A stretch of 64,000 nucleotides of DNA from Anadara kagoshimensis (GCA_021292105.1 CM037865.1:67875130-67939129); one strand, 5' to 3'. Counted from the first letter of the stretch, positions 25,309 to 38,680 are shown. Notes: generated from the letters alone by a model not told the origin. Program-made: numbers and translations.

Positions 25309-26041
25309 ACAACGCAAATCCTAACCCATCTACCAACTTCCCGAACGATTTCCCGCCTGACTGTCCTTTCCCATGTTTTCTGACCACCTGAACTACTTAC
25401 AGCTCTTTAAATCATGATGTCACTCCATTAAAATATAGTTTCTTCATTATTAAAATCTTCTTGAAGTAAATAAACTTCTTCCAAGATGGCGAGTTCCAAA
25501 CTCTCTTATCGCAAACAGTAGGGATATCAAATTACCACAGCAACCGATTTTATGTATACGTTAGTTACCGAACAAGGCAGTACAACACACGTACATGATA
25601 TAACTGAAGTTTAGAATTTACGTTTTTGATTAATTTTGCGATAATTAAATAATTAAAGAAAATAACATCTTCGTTAGAATGCTTATATGCAATCTGAAAT
25701 TGTGGTACAGCTTGACCCATGTTACTACGGAGTTTGGAAATAAAAAAAGTGCGCTGTTAATACGGAATAAATATAAATCAGAACAGAATTTTACATAAAT
25801 TAAATACACGTGTACTATGAAGACATATGCCTTTGCTTTCAATGTAGTTTTTCAGAAAATGTCGTAATGGAGGTTTAGTCCGTATATGCGACATAGGATT
25901 TAAGTTAACAGTTTTCCCTGTTTTCACTGTCATTTGAAATAAGTTTCATGTATATATTTTTTTGGTTTTTTTTGTTATGCATTCCGCACGTAACGAAATA
26001 TTTGTTACGGAGGTTAGGCTATTTTTCCGACACCTGGGACA

Positions 26042-26506
26042 TACAGAGTGGTGAATTCGGACAATTTGTAAAATCCTTTTTTGTTTCATACAAAACCATA
26101 TACATGTATTTAAAAAATTCTCAAAAATTTATTTCTTTGTCAATTTCCATGATTTTTTTTCACCGTTAATTGTAAAATTAGTTGTAGTTTCTTCCAATAA
26201 TTTTCAAAATACTGCCCGTCTTATAACAGTCAAGAAAACATAAGCTGAACAGCATTGTAAATATCCAGTAGATTTTAATTTTAGAAATTTGCCGTTGAAT
26301 TTGAAATGTTTATCTATAAAAAACAACGAATTTTTTCTAATTAAATTTAAGAAAAACTTCAACAAATTTTACATTTAACAATGAAAAATTTACGGAATTT
26401 AACCAAGAAAGTATAATTAATTTTTGAGAATTTAAAAAAAATGTGGTTTTATATGAAACAAAGAAGGATTTTCGAAGTGTCCGAATATATATTGCACCAC
26501 TCTGTA
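26042..26506. mobile_element. Inverted-repeat element, 465 bp
   Basis: The left arm starts 'tacagagtggtg' and the right arm ends 'caccactctgta'. Both arms then share 'ttcggaca', 'aaaatccttttttgtttcat' (right copy aaaatccttctttgtttcat) and 'aaattctcaaaaatt'. Arms are about 175 bp each with a loop of about 110 bp. Both arms encode the same stray peptide (KSFFVSYKT) in opposite orientations. No transposase. Confidence 0.8.
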
Positions 26507-26522
26507 ACTGGTACAACATTAC

Positions 26523-26580
26523 TGTCATGTGCTACTTTTGAATTTTTATGAAATAATACATTCAAAAGTAGCACATGACA
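26523..26580. repeat. Perfect 19-bp hairpin
   Basis: 'gtcatgtgctacttttgaa' and its exact inverse around an 18-bp AT-rich loop, just outside the 465-bp element. Not a terminator (eukaryotic context); may be a cruciform-prone site or MITE relic. Confidence 0.85.
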
Positions 26581-26984
26581 TTACGAATGGTCACTTGTTG
26601 AAAATCTATTTGGTTCTGTTAAGCAATTATGACAGAATTTGTTAAAATATTTCATTTAAAATCCAAACAAAATACATATTTCTATTGCGACATGCTCAAA
26701 CGTCATAAAGTCTCTCCACCATCTGTTTCCACGGATAAGAAAATCCATTGTCAACGTTAATTAAGTGTATCTATTTTAAAATCTGATTTGTGACAGATCG
26801 ATAGAACGTGAAATACAGTCGAAATAACCATATTTACTTTAAAATAATGCAACTGGGAAGTGCGGTTATCACGACAATATTCCCGACACGACATATTTTA
26901 TTCATGTTTTCATTTTCGTAAGCATTTATGGTCGTAACGCGTTTCGTCAGATTATTTTTCAAAGATTGATCGATTGAGATATCT

Positions 26985-27285
26985 AACTTATATCGAGACG
27001 ATACCAGCAATAAGTGAAGTGGCGGGAATTTTTACTGTTTGCAGTGCACTTGGGACAATGTGCAGGGATGGTTCTATAACGTACCACGCCTGCCGTGACA
27101 CGGCATTGGTTTTAAAGGTCTCCTCTGAAAGACTCAGTGACTCATTTCTAAACACTGATTGCTTTGGTAAAGAGCAGTCAGTACCTATTTTCAAGTCTTG
27201 TTCAGACCTGACTGGGTTTCGAACCTACGGCCTTCCACATATGAAAAGAACACTCTATCAACTAAGCTACCATAGTGGTCGTTTT
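26985..27285 (-). repeat. tRNA-derived SINE, family B, minus strand
   Basis: On the minus strand the head reads 'tagcttagttgatagagtg', followed by the B box 'ggttcgaaaccc' and 'cgtgtcacggcaggcg'-type blocks. Confidence 0.75.
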
Positions 27286-27632
27286 AAAAAAAAAATGACT
27301 CTATTAAATATTAATAATAAATATTAATATAAGTATAACTAGTTGATGGTATGGAATTCACAAGAAATGACACGTATGCATTCCGAACTTTACTAGTACT
27401 GTTACGATTTCCGTGAAGAGTAATTTCCGGTTATCACGCAGTCATTCTGGCTTATCGTGTACATTTGAAGACGAATCATAAATAAGTCTGTCATAACCAT
27501 TTATAGTTTTTTGATATTTAAAGTAATGGCGGCAATCTTTGATATGCTATAAGGCTGTCGAGCAATTCCACACCACTCGCCACCACAATAAATCAACTGA
27601 CCAAGTTTCAGCTCAATCGGATGTACGGTTTT

Positions 27633-27682
27633 CTTTCACACACACACACACACTCCGCTCTCTCTCTCTCTCTCTCTCTCTG
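27633..27682 (+). repeat. (CA)n then (TC)n microsatellite
   Basis: A short CA run is followed by 'ctctctctctctctctctct'. Confidence 0.95.
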
Positions 27683-28326
27683 AGGGTAATGGTTATTAGT
27701 ACTAGTCAGAGTCTGAGTCAACATCGGGATTTTACAGTAGATGGAGAAGGCGCAAATAAAAGAAACACGATTTGTGAAGAAAGTCTAATACACTACATTT
27801 TCATAGAACTAAGGGAAATTCAACAGCATCCATCATGTTTACCTACAAATGGGACGATAAAGCAAACGTATACGTTTTAGTATGTATCCTAGCTCAAAAA
27901 TGCCGGATAAAAGCAGATGCAGGAACTAGAAGAAAATACAGATTTGAGGTCCCATATATCAGGAAACATAATGTAGTCATCATTCTGTCCAGGTTACTGA
28001 ACTAACAATCAGGGATTGGAACATTTCGAATCTATGGAAAATATCAAAGAGCCACCACTGTCAGCTGTTTAGTTATAAATCGTGCGAATTAACGACAGTA
28101 TTATCATGGTTTAATAGTATCATATCACCCTTATTGTTTTTCCTTATCTAACCGGGAGTATAAAGCTACCTGGAAGATTCGTGACTTAACATAAGTTTAC
28201 CAACTCCCGTCCAAGCTGAATAAAGAAAAAAATCATCGCACAGGAACTGTAAAAACAAAACAAAAGATTAATGTTGGTATGAATATTGCGTAGTACTTAG
28301 TAAAGCGAAACTATAAGTAAACTGAT

Positions 28327-28355
28327 GTAGCTATATATATATATATATATATATA
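28327..28355 (+). repeat. (TA)n microsatellite
   Basis: About 14 TA dinucleotides. Confidence 0.95.
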
Positions 28356-28599
28356 GTAGAGGATAAAGCACAATTTAGTGGGCGGAAGTAACAACTTCTG
28401 GTCAAGTTAAAGGTCGATACTGATCACTATAACTTTGAAGGCGATTTCGTATTTCAACATAAACCATACCAGGGAATGTATGAATTCTAAGAGGTAAACA
28501 TGTGTGCTATCCAGGATAATAGAAAGGTATGTCCAACTTTGCCCCCTTTATAAAAAAGAAGCAGGGAGTTGAAAAATGAACACCACCATTATCTTTTTA

Positions 28600-28775
28600 A
28601 TTCAATAAAGCTGGGTTAAGAAGGTGCTTATCCTTCGGGAGCACCCGGTTTCATTTGCCTGATGGAAGTTCGCGTGCTTAAGCTAACTTGTCAGTTTCAA
28701 AGTTTTTACTTTGCTTCCTAATTGTGATTCGGACATGGGTTAGTATGTTTATTTCTGATTAAACACTTTTACCAA
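28600..28775 (+). repeat. Retroelement R1 3'-segment, copy 1
   Basis: Shares 'aggtgcttatccttc', 'ggagcacccgg', 'gatggaagttc', 'caaagtttttactttgcttc' and 'tgtgattcggacatg' with copies at 30955, 45380, 49085 and 49597. It lies 1.9 kb upstream of an R1 ORF remnant. Confidence 0.7.
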
Positions 28776-29307
28776 CACCAACCGATTCCAAATGATATCA
28801 CATATATCTTGTGAATCACTGGAAATCTAAAACATAGCTATGTATACCATATGTTCAACATTACTGAACCCTCGTCACTGTATTGTAACTGTTGCTTTCC
28901 TTTATGGCCGTTATCTCCTCGTACAAATTAAAGGAGAAGTTTATAATCAGAGGTCCCCGTATATATGTTTTATCAGTTGTGCTTTTCTCTTTCTTTATTT
29001 TTGTATATATACATGTATATTTAATTTATGTTGTGTTGTTGGTGGCTCTGGGTGTTTGTTTTAGATTTACTTTTCATTTCATCGAATGTTGATTCATATT
29101 TCAGAAACAAATGTATTCAGACTTACACAAACTTTAAATTAGAATAGCTTTTCTAATGTTACTGATAAGCCAAATCGTGAAATATGTAACTATTTTGTAC
29201 AAGTTTTATATAAACATTGAATATATAACAACTTACATTTTTTGGTACCGTCTGTTATAAGTTAATGTTTTGTTTTAATATACAATGTAGTTATATTAAA
29301 CCATCTT

Positions 29308-29352
29308 TACGTATTATTATTATTATTATTATTATATTATTATTATTATTAT
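29308..29352 (+). repeat. (ATT)n microsatellite
   Basis: Near-perfect 'attattattattattatta' run. Confidence 0.95.
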
Positions 29353-30478
29353 CATTCTTATTATAAATTATACTTTGAATAAAATACAAAGAAGATATTG
29401 TTTGAATAAGCCAGACAAATACTCAGATGGGTTAGTGATCAAGACCGTCGGTTTTGGAGGGGTCCGTCATTGACCATTCCCGTCAGCATCATCTAGCAGT
29501 GTGCAAGATGAAAGTATGATCCAAATTGCAACAACGGTCATATGATTTTTTTCATGATGAAAAAAAACAAGTTTAATCAGCCTCGTTTTACAGAGTCAAA
29601 TCTAAGTTCAGGTTTCACATATATGTCCAGCATCATGTTTCATGCGTCACATTCTTGATATACATCATGTATTTGTATTATCCAAGGATAATGTTTTATC
29701 GATCAGATTCTACATAGTCAAATCTAAAATCTAACAGCAAAATGCACCTTCAACATTCTTCATAGTCAAATAAAAAATAAACTTACTAATTCATTCCCAA
29801 AGTAAATTTTTTGAAACTGACAAATTAAAGGTTAAAACGTGATCTTCCACCAGGCAAGTGAGGTCTGGCGCTCCGGAACGGTTGTTCAGATAGCTACACA
29901 TACAGTTTGTGTCATAAAAATGAGCATCAAAGGAACATGAAAGTATATTGAACGTTAAATATATCCAATTTTGGATACAGAGACATCATACTTATCAATG
30001 TTGAGATGACGGTACTATAATACCTAGGTTCATCTTTTATCAGCCACATACGATATATATAGTAAAATCAAAGATCAAATTTCATCTTCCGTTCAACAAA
30101 TCCAAACGAAAATGCATATTTCTTCTACCACATACTACATAGTCCAATCTAAATGGAAATATGGTATTACGGATCACTAGTTGTAATATAATGAAGATAG
30201 TTGATGATTACTCATTAAAACTTTTATCACACTACATACACTCAATCATCGAATCAAAGACTGGAGTTTTAAAATCATCCCAATATGTGTTTGTCTTTCT
30301 TAGTTGTTTATATTATTTATTTGTTATATCTATGTCCAGACACCTATTTTTGTTTTTGTAATACTAGTACACACTTTTCATGCCAATTTTTGGTTTTAAA
30401 ATTCGGCATTGCTGTTGCCGTTAATCAAATTTAATCAACTGCCGATCTGGGTTTTTTTTTTCATTTGAAGCAGTATTA

Positions 30479-30850
30479 ATGAAGAAACTCGAGCTCTGTA
30501 GAGAAGATTGTCGCAAAAATACTCAGTATTCAACTTCACATACATGTATATACATGGCGTTCTTTTTTCTTAATAACCCTAAATTTCGAGATTTTGTGAA
30601 TGTTATCGATCCTACTGAGCTTGAAATACAACTTAGAAGGATGCATCTTCAAGATCTGCTTCATATTTGGACGTTACAGTTTACGTAAGATGACAAACGT
30701 GATAACTTAAATGTTTCCACATTTTTCCCTTTTCTATGAAGCAATATACATACCTGCTTCTGGTGTATTTGTTTCAGTTAATCAATGCACTGTGTTAGAG
30801 ATTGTAAGGTAACTTTATACAATAAAACAAGCTGCTTACAAAAACATTAT
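30479..30850 (+). pseudogene. Degenerate R1 retroelement ORF fragment
   Basis: Encodes FFLNNPKFRDFVNVIDPTE followed by LEI; then a frame change gives KDASSRSASYLDV. About 60 bases later a stop-ridden stretch matches, base for base, the region at 49280-49420 ('ttcccttttctatgaagcaa' against 'ttcctttttttatgcagcaa'). The peptide order is that of the C-terminal part of a reverse-transcriptase polyprotein common in bivalve genomes. At least one frameshift and two stops show it is dead. Confidence 0.65.
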
Positions 30851-30924
30851 TGACTCGGCGATATTGCAACTCATCTATATATTGTTAATAAGTGTGATAT
30901 TCTAAATATAGTTTTGTGGTCTTA

Positions 30925-31110
30925 TAGTTCAACGTTCTTTTTAATTCATATACAGCGAATGCAGGGAGCTAAACTGGAGGTGTTTATCCTTCCGGAGCAC
31001 AGAACCTCATATCCACGGTTTGTTTGTGCTGGGTTTGTTAAGTGTACATGTAATTGTTCTCAGCTTCAAAGTTCAATATTGCATTTTCAAAGATGTTTAA
31101 AGGTGTGTAT
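30925..31110 (+). repeat. Retroelement R1 3'-segment, copy 2
   Basis: 'tagttcaacgttctttttaa', 'agctaaactggaggtgttta' and 'ccttccggagcac' follow the ORF remnant, as they do at 49550-49745. Confidence 0.6.
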
Positions 31111-33950
31111 TTGTTTCTAATTTTATTAATACCTACCTAGAAAATATAGACATATTCATATATACGGATGTATAAAATTGCTGTAGATAATATAGAGAAA
31201 AGTCCTAGACTTAAACAAATAAGAAAGAAGCGTTCAATTTATCATCATTTAATAATAACAATAATAAAATACATTTCACATTAAAGTCGCTGCTACGTAC
31301 AGTAATGCCAACTTACACTATTTACGAATTAAAATCACGACTATATTAAAAGAACGATGATACACATGATTATTATGTGATGTGGTATGGAAATGGGGAT
31401 AAATTATTTCAATATTATAACTTCTATGTGCTTAACGCAAACACACAGAACAACATTTCAATGCAAATGATGGTAATGAGAGAAACCAAGTTTAAATAAT
31501 GACTGCTGGCAATGCTCTAAATGTTTTAAATATTTTGCCAGTGTTTTTAAATATGTGATAAGGAAAGGAAAATATTATGTTATTAAAAACTGCTATAAAG
31601 ATTGGCAAGTACCTGGACATTTGTAATGGTATGACAAAAACAAGGACAATGATACTTTGTTTAAGTGATTTGAAACCATTGCCTTTAACAAGCTTGGAAT
31701 ATCCAATTGGAAACCGCTGATTTCTAATTCACGGTATTACGATTCATTTATACCAGGATGTCCATCATTTGAGTGCCAAAAGCTGGTATTCAAGGAACAG
31801 TAAAACATAATAGGTTTGCAATTGGATATTTCAATCGAGGTAATGACAATGATAGCGTTGATAGCGCATCATTAAGCAGTATCAATTTTTGTCCGATACT
31901 GGAGCAAGTTTGACTGTTTAACTACTGTAAATGTCAGTTGTATGATTGCAATAAATTATGCAATTTGTAGTATCACAGCAGCTCTTGCTCCCATGTAATA
32001 TAAATATTACCACATCAAATACTGTTGCAGTCAACATTATCAAAGCTTTTAAAAATAGTTTTTTTTAAATATCAGTAGAAACAACAGAATCAATAAATCA
32101 AAATGATGGCATTTTTTAAGAAAACAAAATTGCAGCGGAAACCACGTAACATATTTACAAAATTGTCCGTATATACTATAAAACAATTATAATTATCTGT
32201 AATTCTTTAAACGTTAATTGATTTGGAGGATGCTCAACTTTCTATAGTTATATATATATAAGTAAGTTAGAAGAATACCTGTCTTTGAAGGGAAAATGTC
32301 ACCCAGAAGTCAATGCAGTGAATTGGAAATAAATTGAAAATGAAACTGTCATTTAAACGATATATTGATAACAATAAAGATCAGAATATAATATCTAGTA
32401 CATACCACCAACACTTGCTTTTTAGAAATCAGCAAAATTAACCTCTTGATAAACATAAATCTATAATAAACATAAGTCTATAAAACAAACAAAGAATAGG
32501 ATTTCTATGAACTAAACAACATACAAATAATTATCGAACTTTACTTTTCACACCACATTTCAAGGGATTCTTGTTTGTGAATCATCCCAACTAAACGCAA
32601 AACGAGCAAATATTAATTGTTAATACAAGAATGAATATTCCAAATCATTAGAACATATTAAAACCGAACCCCAATCAAAAATGAACAGCAACGCAGTAAT
32701 ATCGTTATCAATAAAATAAAACAAAATAAAAACAGTCATTTTCCATTTAACGCGTTAACAGGTCCGTAAATAAAACTTTCGAAATCACGTTTGACTGTAC
32801 GGGATAAACAAAACTTACAATGCCTTCTGCTCGTTACGGCGGACGACCAGGTCCAATAGGCTGAAATTTAGTAATTAGCACACATCAAAATTGCTGTATG
32901 ATATACCGATTTTCACATAGCACAAGAACTAACGAAGAAGTTTAAATGACATCTATTCATGACCAGGGAATATTGATATAATAGTGTATACAGATAACAT
33001 TTTAGAAACACGATATAGAAAACGATACTACTTGTAAATGTGAAATACAATACTTGTATCCGAAAGATCATTGCACATATACAAATTGTAAACAGAAACG
33101 CCAGGAAAGAAGAAAATTCATCATTAGGAGTGAAAGTACAAAACCAAAATAATATTTTAACTATATTAGGAGCTCAAGTGTCAGGTTAACCAGAAACAAA
33201 TTGGAGTTTATGGATGTATTCTTCTGAGTAGTCCAAAATTTCCTGCATTTAAATTATTTCTTCACCTAATTTTGGAAGATAATGACGATGAAAGCCATGC
33301 TTGTTGAAGGATACATCCTATAGTACTGTACTACTTTTTTAACAATAAGGCAATGTTAATATACTCCTATTTTGACAAAATTCCTGTTTTTCACTCATAT
33401 TTGGAGCACTTTCCTAAAAGAACTTTTCAGTTTCCCATTAAATTCAATTAAACGTTTTTATACTTTCCCGAGACAGATCGCAATGGTAAACATGCCACAA
33501 AGTAACTATGTTACTGTAAATATAAAAAGTTTTAACAATTGTTGTTTTTCTTGTTCAATTCAATAATGGTGTTTTTTGGTTTAAAAAAATCGGCTTTTCG
33601 ATGTTTTTCGAACAGAAGAGAATACTAATATGCCCTTTAAATGTTTTACTCTGTTCAGTTCAATCATATTGTCATTAAATTTGTAACAACATACAATCAT
33701 TACATTAAACGCCATCGTGATAATGATGTATATACAAATGTATATGGGAATTGATGGGAGGTGAAAAAATAATTATGAAAGGCAGTGATTAAGAGCTTAT
33801 ATAATTCTGAAATGTTTAATGATATCGGATTAAAATTGGAACAGCCACTCTAGGAAACTCCAATTGTTGATGGAGTCGTTCGCACGTGTTGGGTTCTTAT
33901 GAAGCTAAACATCTGTGTATAGTTTCAGAAAAATTGGATCACCTAAACAA
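31111..33950. other. Intergenic, no gene recognised
   Basis: AT-rich, ORFs short and featureless; no strong repeat seen. Confidence 0.5.
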
Positions 33951-33959
33951 ACGTCAATT

Positions 33960-34210
33960 TACAGCCAAATTCTAATTGGGAAAATTCTAAGTATGAAAAT
34001 GGCAATACATGTAATTCCGCAAAATATATCCGAAAAATCTGATAAAACGCAGGTGCACGAGTTTTTATGATGCTGAATATATGTGTACAATTTAAAAATG
34101 GACCATACATAACTTAATGAACCTCTGGACAAAACAGTCTACGGACTGACAAATGGATGGACAGACATACAAAGGTGATTGCAGTATACCCTCTAAACCT
34201 CATTTGCGAG
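33960..34210 (+). repeat. Dispersed repeat, copy 3 (diverged)
   Basis: 'atggatggacagacatacaa' and 'aggtgattgcagtat' end the copy, as in 4365-4560 and 9880-10060. Confidence 0.45.
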
Positions 34211-34619
34211 GAGTATAACAAAATAAAAAGTTAACATCAGGAAGCATATCTAACGAGAAAACTATATATCATTCATAAAATTTCATGATAAACAAAACAT
34301 GACTACATCTATATGAATTATACGCGATGCAGTATAGTAGTCCGTCAGCAATATTTTGGCGGAATGTTTTTAAACACAACGAGTCTAATCTATACAAAAA
34401 GACATAAATATCGAGTTATCATGCCCGTATATATTCACGTCATCATTCGTACATTTGTCAAAACAACATCTTTTTACATTATATAGACTCTTCAATTTTA
34501 TAATCATTTTGCCAAAATATCGCGTAGGGACTATGCCATGTATAGGTTCATGTGCTGCTAGTTTCTCTATTTAAAGCCACTAATTCTTTTAATCTAGTCA
34601 TCGAAATTTACTTCAAACT

Positions 34620-37600
34620 TCAACTAAGATCTAATGTAGGTGGCGTGTCTGAAAAACGTTTACGTCGGAGTTCTTCTAAAGCTTGCTCCTGCTTTTTCAA
34701 CATGTCTTTCAAATTCTTAATTCTTTCTTCTTTAAGAGCGGCTTTTGCATTTTCATCCTCGTTTCTGTCTTCGATCTTTGGAATCTTTTCATCAGTGTGT
34801 TCTCTGATTTCATTTGATGTAGTGTTCGTCTCGTTCAATCGCTTACCACCGCTTTCACGAATTGTTTTAGATGGTGACGAGGACATAAAATTTTCCGGTG
34901 GCGTTTCATCACTATATCCTCGATATTTTTCTTTTTTTATTGTTGGCGCGATAATTTCATCCCCATAACCATTAGTTACAGGTTCTTGTTTAACACGAAC
35001 ATTTCCAAAAGTATTTGCAGTTGTTGATGTATTCACATTTGTAACTAAGTTAGGAATAGCTGATGACTTGCCTTTTGACATTGCACTTACAAGAGAAGTT
35101 TTAATCGGGTCCACAGATGGAGGATTTGACCATGTTTTAGCCAGTTTTGTATTTGCTGTAGTTCCTGGTGGTACAACGAATCTGCGATTATCAGAATTTC
35201 CATGCGTTGAAGCATTTAATGATTTATTTTGTCCTTGGTGCCTGTAACCAATTTAGCACCGTTTTCTGCTTTTGGATCAAGAATATACGCTCGCGTTGTT
35301 CTCCTGTATTCACCGCAGGGATCAAAATACTTTTATCGTCCACTTTTATCAGATAGAACTTTGTATTTGCACCGGTACCTGTTGGGACCGTGATGTTGGA
35401 TGTGATAGTGTTGAAGGAATGTTTAAAGAAAGTAAAGGGGCTTTAGTTGTAGCCTGTTTTGAAGCTTGTGGACTATTTGTATTATTAACCGTTTTCAGTG
35501 ACCCTGCTAAAGGTACTGATAATTTGACGTAATTTGAGGCAACCCACCTTTCATATTTCCACTGGGTTGTGCTTAACTAGCTTATATGGTATCTTACATG
35601 AGTCTGATCAATCGAAGGGACAGACGGGATGATTGACTGAGATTTCGTGGTGCTATCTCTATTATTTGTGAGCTATCTTTTATTCCTGAACGAGACTTAT
35701 TGCATTCATTATGCGACTCCGTGTTGTTCAGACTATTATGTGGTTTATCTGATCCTGATGGGGGACTGTTGAGTATATCTGGCATATCTATATCGATTCC
35801 AGAGGCCAAGATAGGATCGGATGCTAATGCTGGTTCCAGTTGTGGCATCTCCATATCACTGTTTGGTTCGAAGTGTTCCGATGAGTTTTTACTAGATTTA
35901 TTTTTGATTGATTACTCACATTTTTCCATTTCTTTACTTTGATCTTTGTCTTTAATGCTGCAATTTTGTATTGCAAATCTTTCATCCTTTGTTTTTCTTG
36001 TCTTCGTATAAACCGTTCTCTGCATTGTCTGCTACACGGTTTCACTAACTTCTGTTTGTTATAGTTCAGATAAGTAATTTTTTCCAAAACAACATATGTG
36101 GCTCTATTAAGTAGCGGATCAAGTAACGCCTCCTTTGTCAATTTTACATTCTCCATCAGATCTAAAATATTGCCAGATTGTTTAGAACATTTAGACGTGT
36201 TTTGTTTTTCTAAGCTGTCCTTTGGTGATTTGACACATTCACGTTTGGTTTTATCTCTTGTACGTTTGTAAGTTTAGAAACGCATTTAGACAATTCAGGT
36301 GAATTTGGTTCGTCTTTAACAGCGTGTTTATTCTTCTGATGAGTCCGTTTCTTCCCTGATTCTGGACTAATAAGAGAAAACACCGATTCAATTCTAATTG
36401 AAAGATCTTCATCGTTTTCAGAATTAGTAGCCGTTGTGGTAGGTTCTGTAGACTTATCTTGAGATTGCTTTTGTTTCGGTTCTTTAGCAAAATCTACACG
36501 AACAATTTTTGGTGCTTCTCGAACACGTTCTGCAACTGTTTGAAGAACAGAGGAAGCTAAATTCGACATCACGGTGGAATATTCAGTTTTTGGAACTGCA
36601 TTTGACGAAGAAGTAAGAAACGTTGTATTGGTAGTATTTGTCATAGGCAAATTACTCTTGTGAAAAGAATTACCTGTTGTAGTATTTAAAGTGGTCGGTG
36701 TATTTAGTTTCACATTCGGTTTTGCAATAGAATTTGATGTCGTTAAAGAACTGTCCAAACCGTTGACACCCCGAACGTTTGATGCCGTGGTATAAGTTTG
36801 TGGTAGTGTAATAGTATTCAACAAATTTGAAGAGATTTGTGACGCATTCCCAATTGACGTATTGTTCTGTTCAGTACCTGGATTTTTAGCATGCATCGTT
36901 ATAACATAGTGCCCATTAGCCGATTTTGACGGCGACTGAGCTACAGTCGGCACAGAAATGGACGTAGAAACTGTGCTTAAGGAAGAAACCTTCGCTTGAG
37001 GAACTTTGATGGCTTCAGATTGACTCGTTGTTAACAATGATATGTAACCAGATGGATTAAGTTTTAAATCAGGCATGTTGTAGGGTACTGTAGTAGCCGG
37101 TCGCGGATACACAACAATTTGCTTACCACTATTTGTTAATTTTCCTGGAATAGCAATGACATTTTTGACAGGAGTGTACAATGGTTGTCTAACAGATGAC
37201 GATGGACGTACAATCAGCGTTTCATCAGATTTAAAAACAGGAGCGCTGGTAAGGGGAGAAATGAATCCTGCCTGTGATTTTATATCCGCCCTGTTAACTG
37301 TACTTTTATCTTCTCCTGCTTTTGATTTTAACAGGATATTTGGTTTATTTACTGACGAGATAAGAGAAATTACTTTGTCTTGAACAGTTATTGGTAGTTT
37401 AACCTCGCTAACGTTTGCTTTTGACACCAATGACTCTGAACCGCCCGAATCATTTTTCTTCCTCAAATTATTCTTCCCAAGATTAGCTGCTGCCTCGTGT
37501 GTAAACAGCCACATAGGCCTTATCCCTGAGGCGCTGTGCTTGCTTGACTAACATTTGTTTTGTCTTGTAAATGTTCTGTATGTAACGTATATTTTACTCC

Positions 37601-38125
37601 TTGCTCACTCCAGCAGATAGGTTTGGATGTATTTGTTACCGTGGTAGTATTTACAGATCCAGATGTTATGGTATTTACAACATTGTTGGATACAGTTATC
37701 GTTGAAGAAGGAACAACAATCGGCAAAATAACATTTGACAAATTTTGAACAGATTTCAAGATGAACTGCCCTGACTGGTTTGCCCAGACAATCTGCTCTC
37801 AACATTTTCCATATTAGGCGGTATTAATGATGGTGGAACATACACAGTAGCATTTTGTTTGTATGTAGGAGATAGAATAGTTTTACCGTCTAGGTTGACC
37901 ATTTTCCATCCCTGTCCATCTACACTGCCATTTTGTGAAGGCATGACCATGAACATTTTACCCTTGTTAGGTCCAGTGCTAGGAACCATATATACATTCA
38001 TTGTACCATCAGTATTTTTCTGAGCCAGTAAAGCATGTTGTGTTTGATTATCTCCACTGAAGATAGTACTGCCTCCGTGTAATTTTAAAGAACCATCAGG
38101 TCCAATTAAAAGCATACCAGATTCC
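34620..38125 (-). CDS. LRIF1-like nuclear factor, 3' coding block with several frame breaks
   Basis: A strong acceptor (T-rich tract, 'ttttaacag') precedes 38125, and coding runs to a TGA at 34620-34622. Frames in order: 38125-37756 (ESGMLLIGPDGSLK, later VYMVPSTGPNKGKMF), 37759-37520, 37514-36210 (434 codons, Ser/Thr-rich), about 36265-35824 (CSRQCRERFIRRQEKQRM, basic coiled coil), about 35905-35640 (SSEHFEPNSDMEMPQLEP), about 35550-35360 and 35400-35240 (TGTGANTKFYLIKVDDKS), then about 35240-34620. Consecutive frames continue one protein with about seven 1-2 base shifts. The end (EERIKNLKDMLKKQEQALEE) is a coiled coil like the SMCHD1-binding C-terminus of vertebrate LRIF1, which acts at heterochromatin. 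The LRIF1 call rests mainly on that helix and on overall composition. Upstream exons are not placed. Confidence 0.55.
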
Positions 38126-38439
38126 CTGTTAAAAAATAAAAAAAATATTAGTGATAGGAAATTTTCGAGGTTATGGTCTTCTAAATCATTTCATGGTATG
38201 AAATTTTCAGAAATCCGACTGTTGGTAAAGTCAACAAAGGAAAATAAATATTTTTGCCGAGAAGATATATTCACGCTACAAGCATCATCCTGAAAATCGC
38301 GAATATTTCTTCTTCGCGCATGTTTCTTCTTTTACAGAAGATATGTATGATCCGATAATAATTTTCAAGAAAAATACAATTTTAATGTTCCCAGGTATCC
38401 TGAATCCAAAAATCAAATTAAAATTTGCCTGCACCTTTT

Positions 38440-38680
38440 GGTTTCAGAGATTTTTTTCTTTTGACTAATTTTAGTAACAGCGGCCAACTTGTTGGGCGTG
38501 GCCAAAGCCCGAACACAATTTTGAAAGTCTGTAACCAGGCATGGTAATCACCAAGTTTCATTAAATTTGGCTCAGTAGTCTTAGAGGAGAAGATTAAAAT
38601 GTAAAGTTAACGCATGACGCACGACGGACGGTGATAGATTGCAATAGCTCAACTGAGCCTTTGGCTCAGGTGAGCTAAAA
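38440..38680 (+). repeat. Dispersed repeat ending in a palindrome
   Basis: 'acgcacgacggacggtgata' is followed by 'tgagcctttggctcaggtga', whose core gagcctttggctc is self-complementary. Diverged relatives are the inverted pair at 42890-43290. Confidence 0.6.

Noticed and set aside
25484..25530. 'ccaagatggcgag' start-like motif on plus
   Set aside because: Frame MASSKLSYRKQ closes at once. It could mark a promoter, but nothing downstream is recognisable as a gene.
26523..26580. microRNA precursor
   Set aside because: The hairpin is perfect over only 19 bp with an 18-bp loop, adjoining a transposon; too short for a typical animal pre-miRNA.
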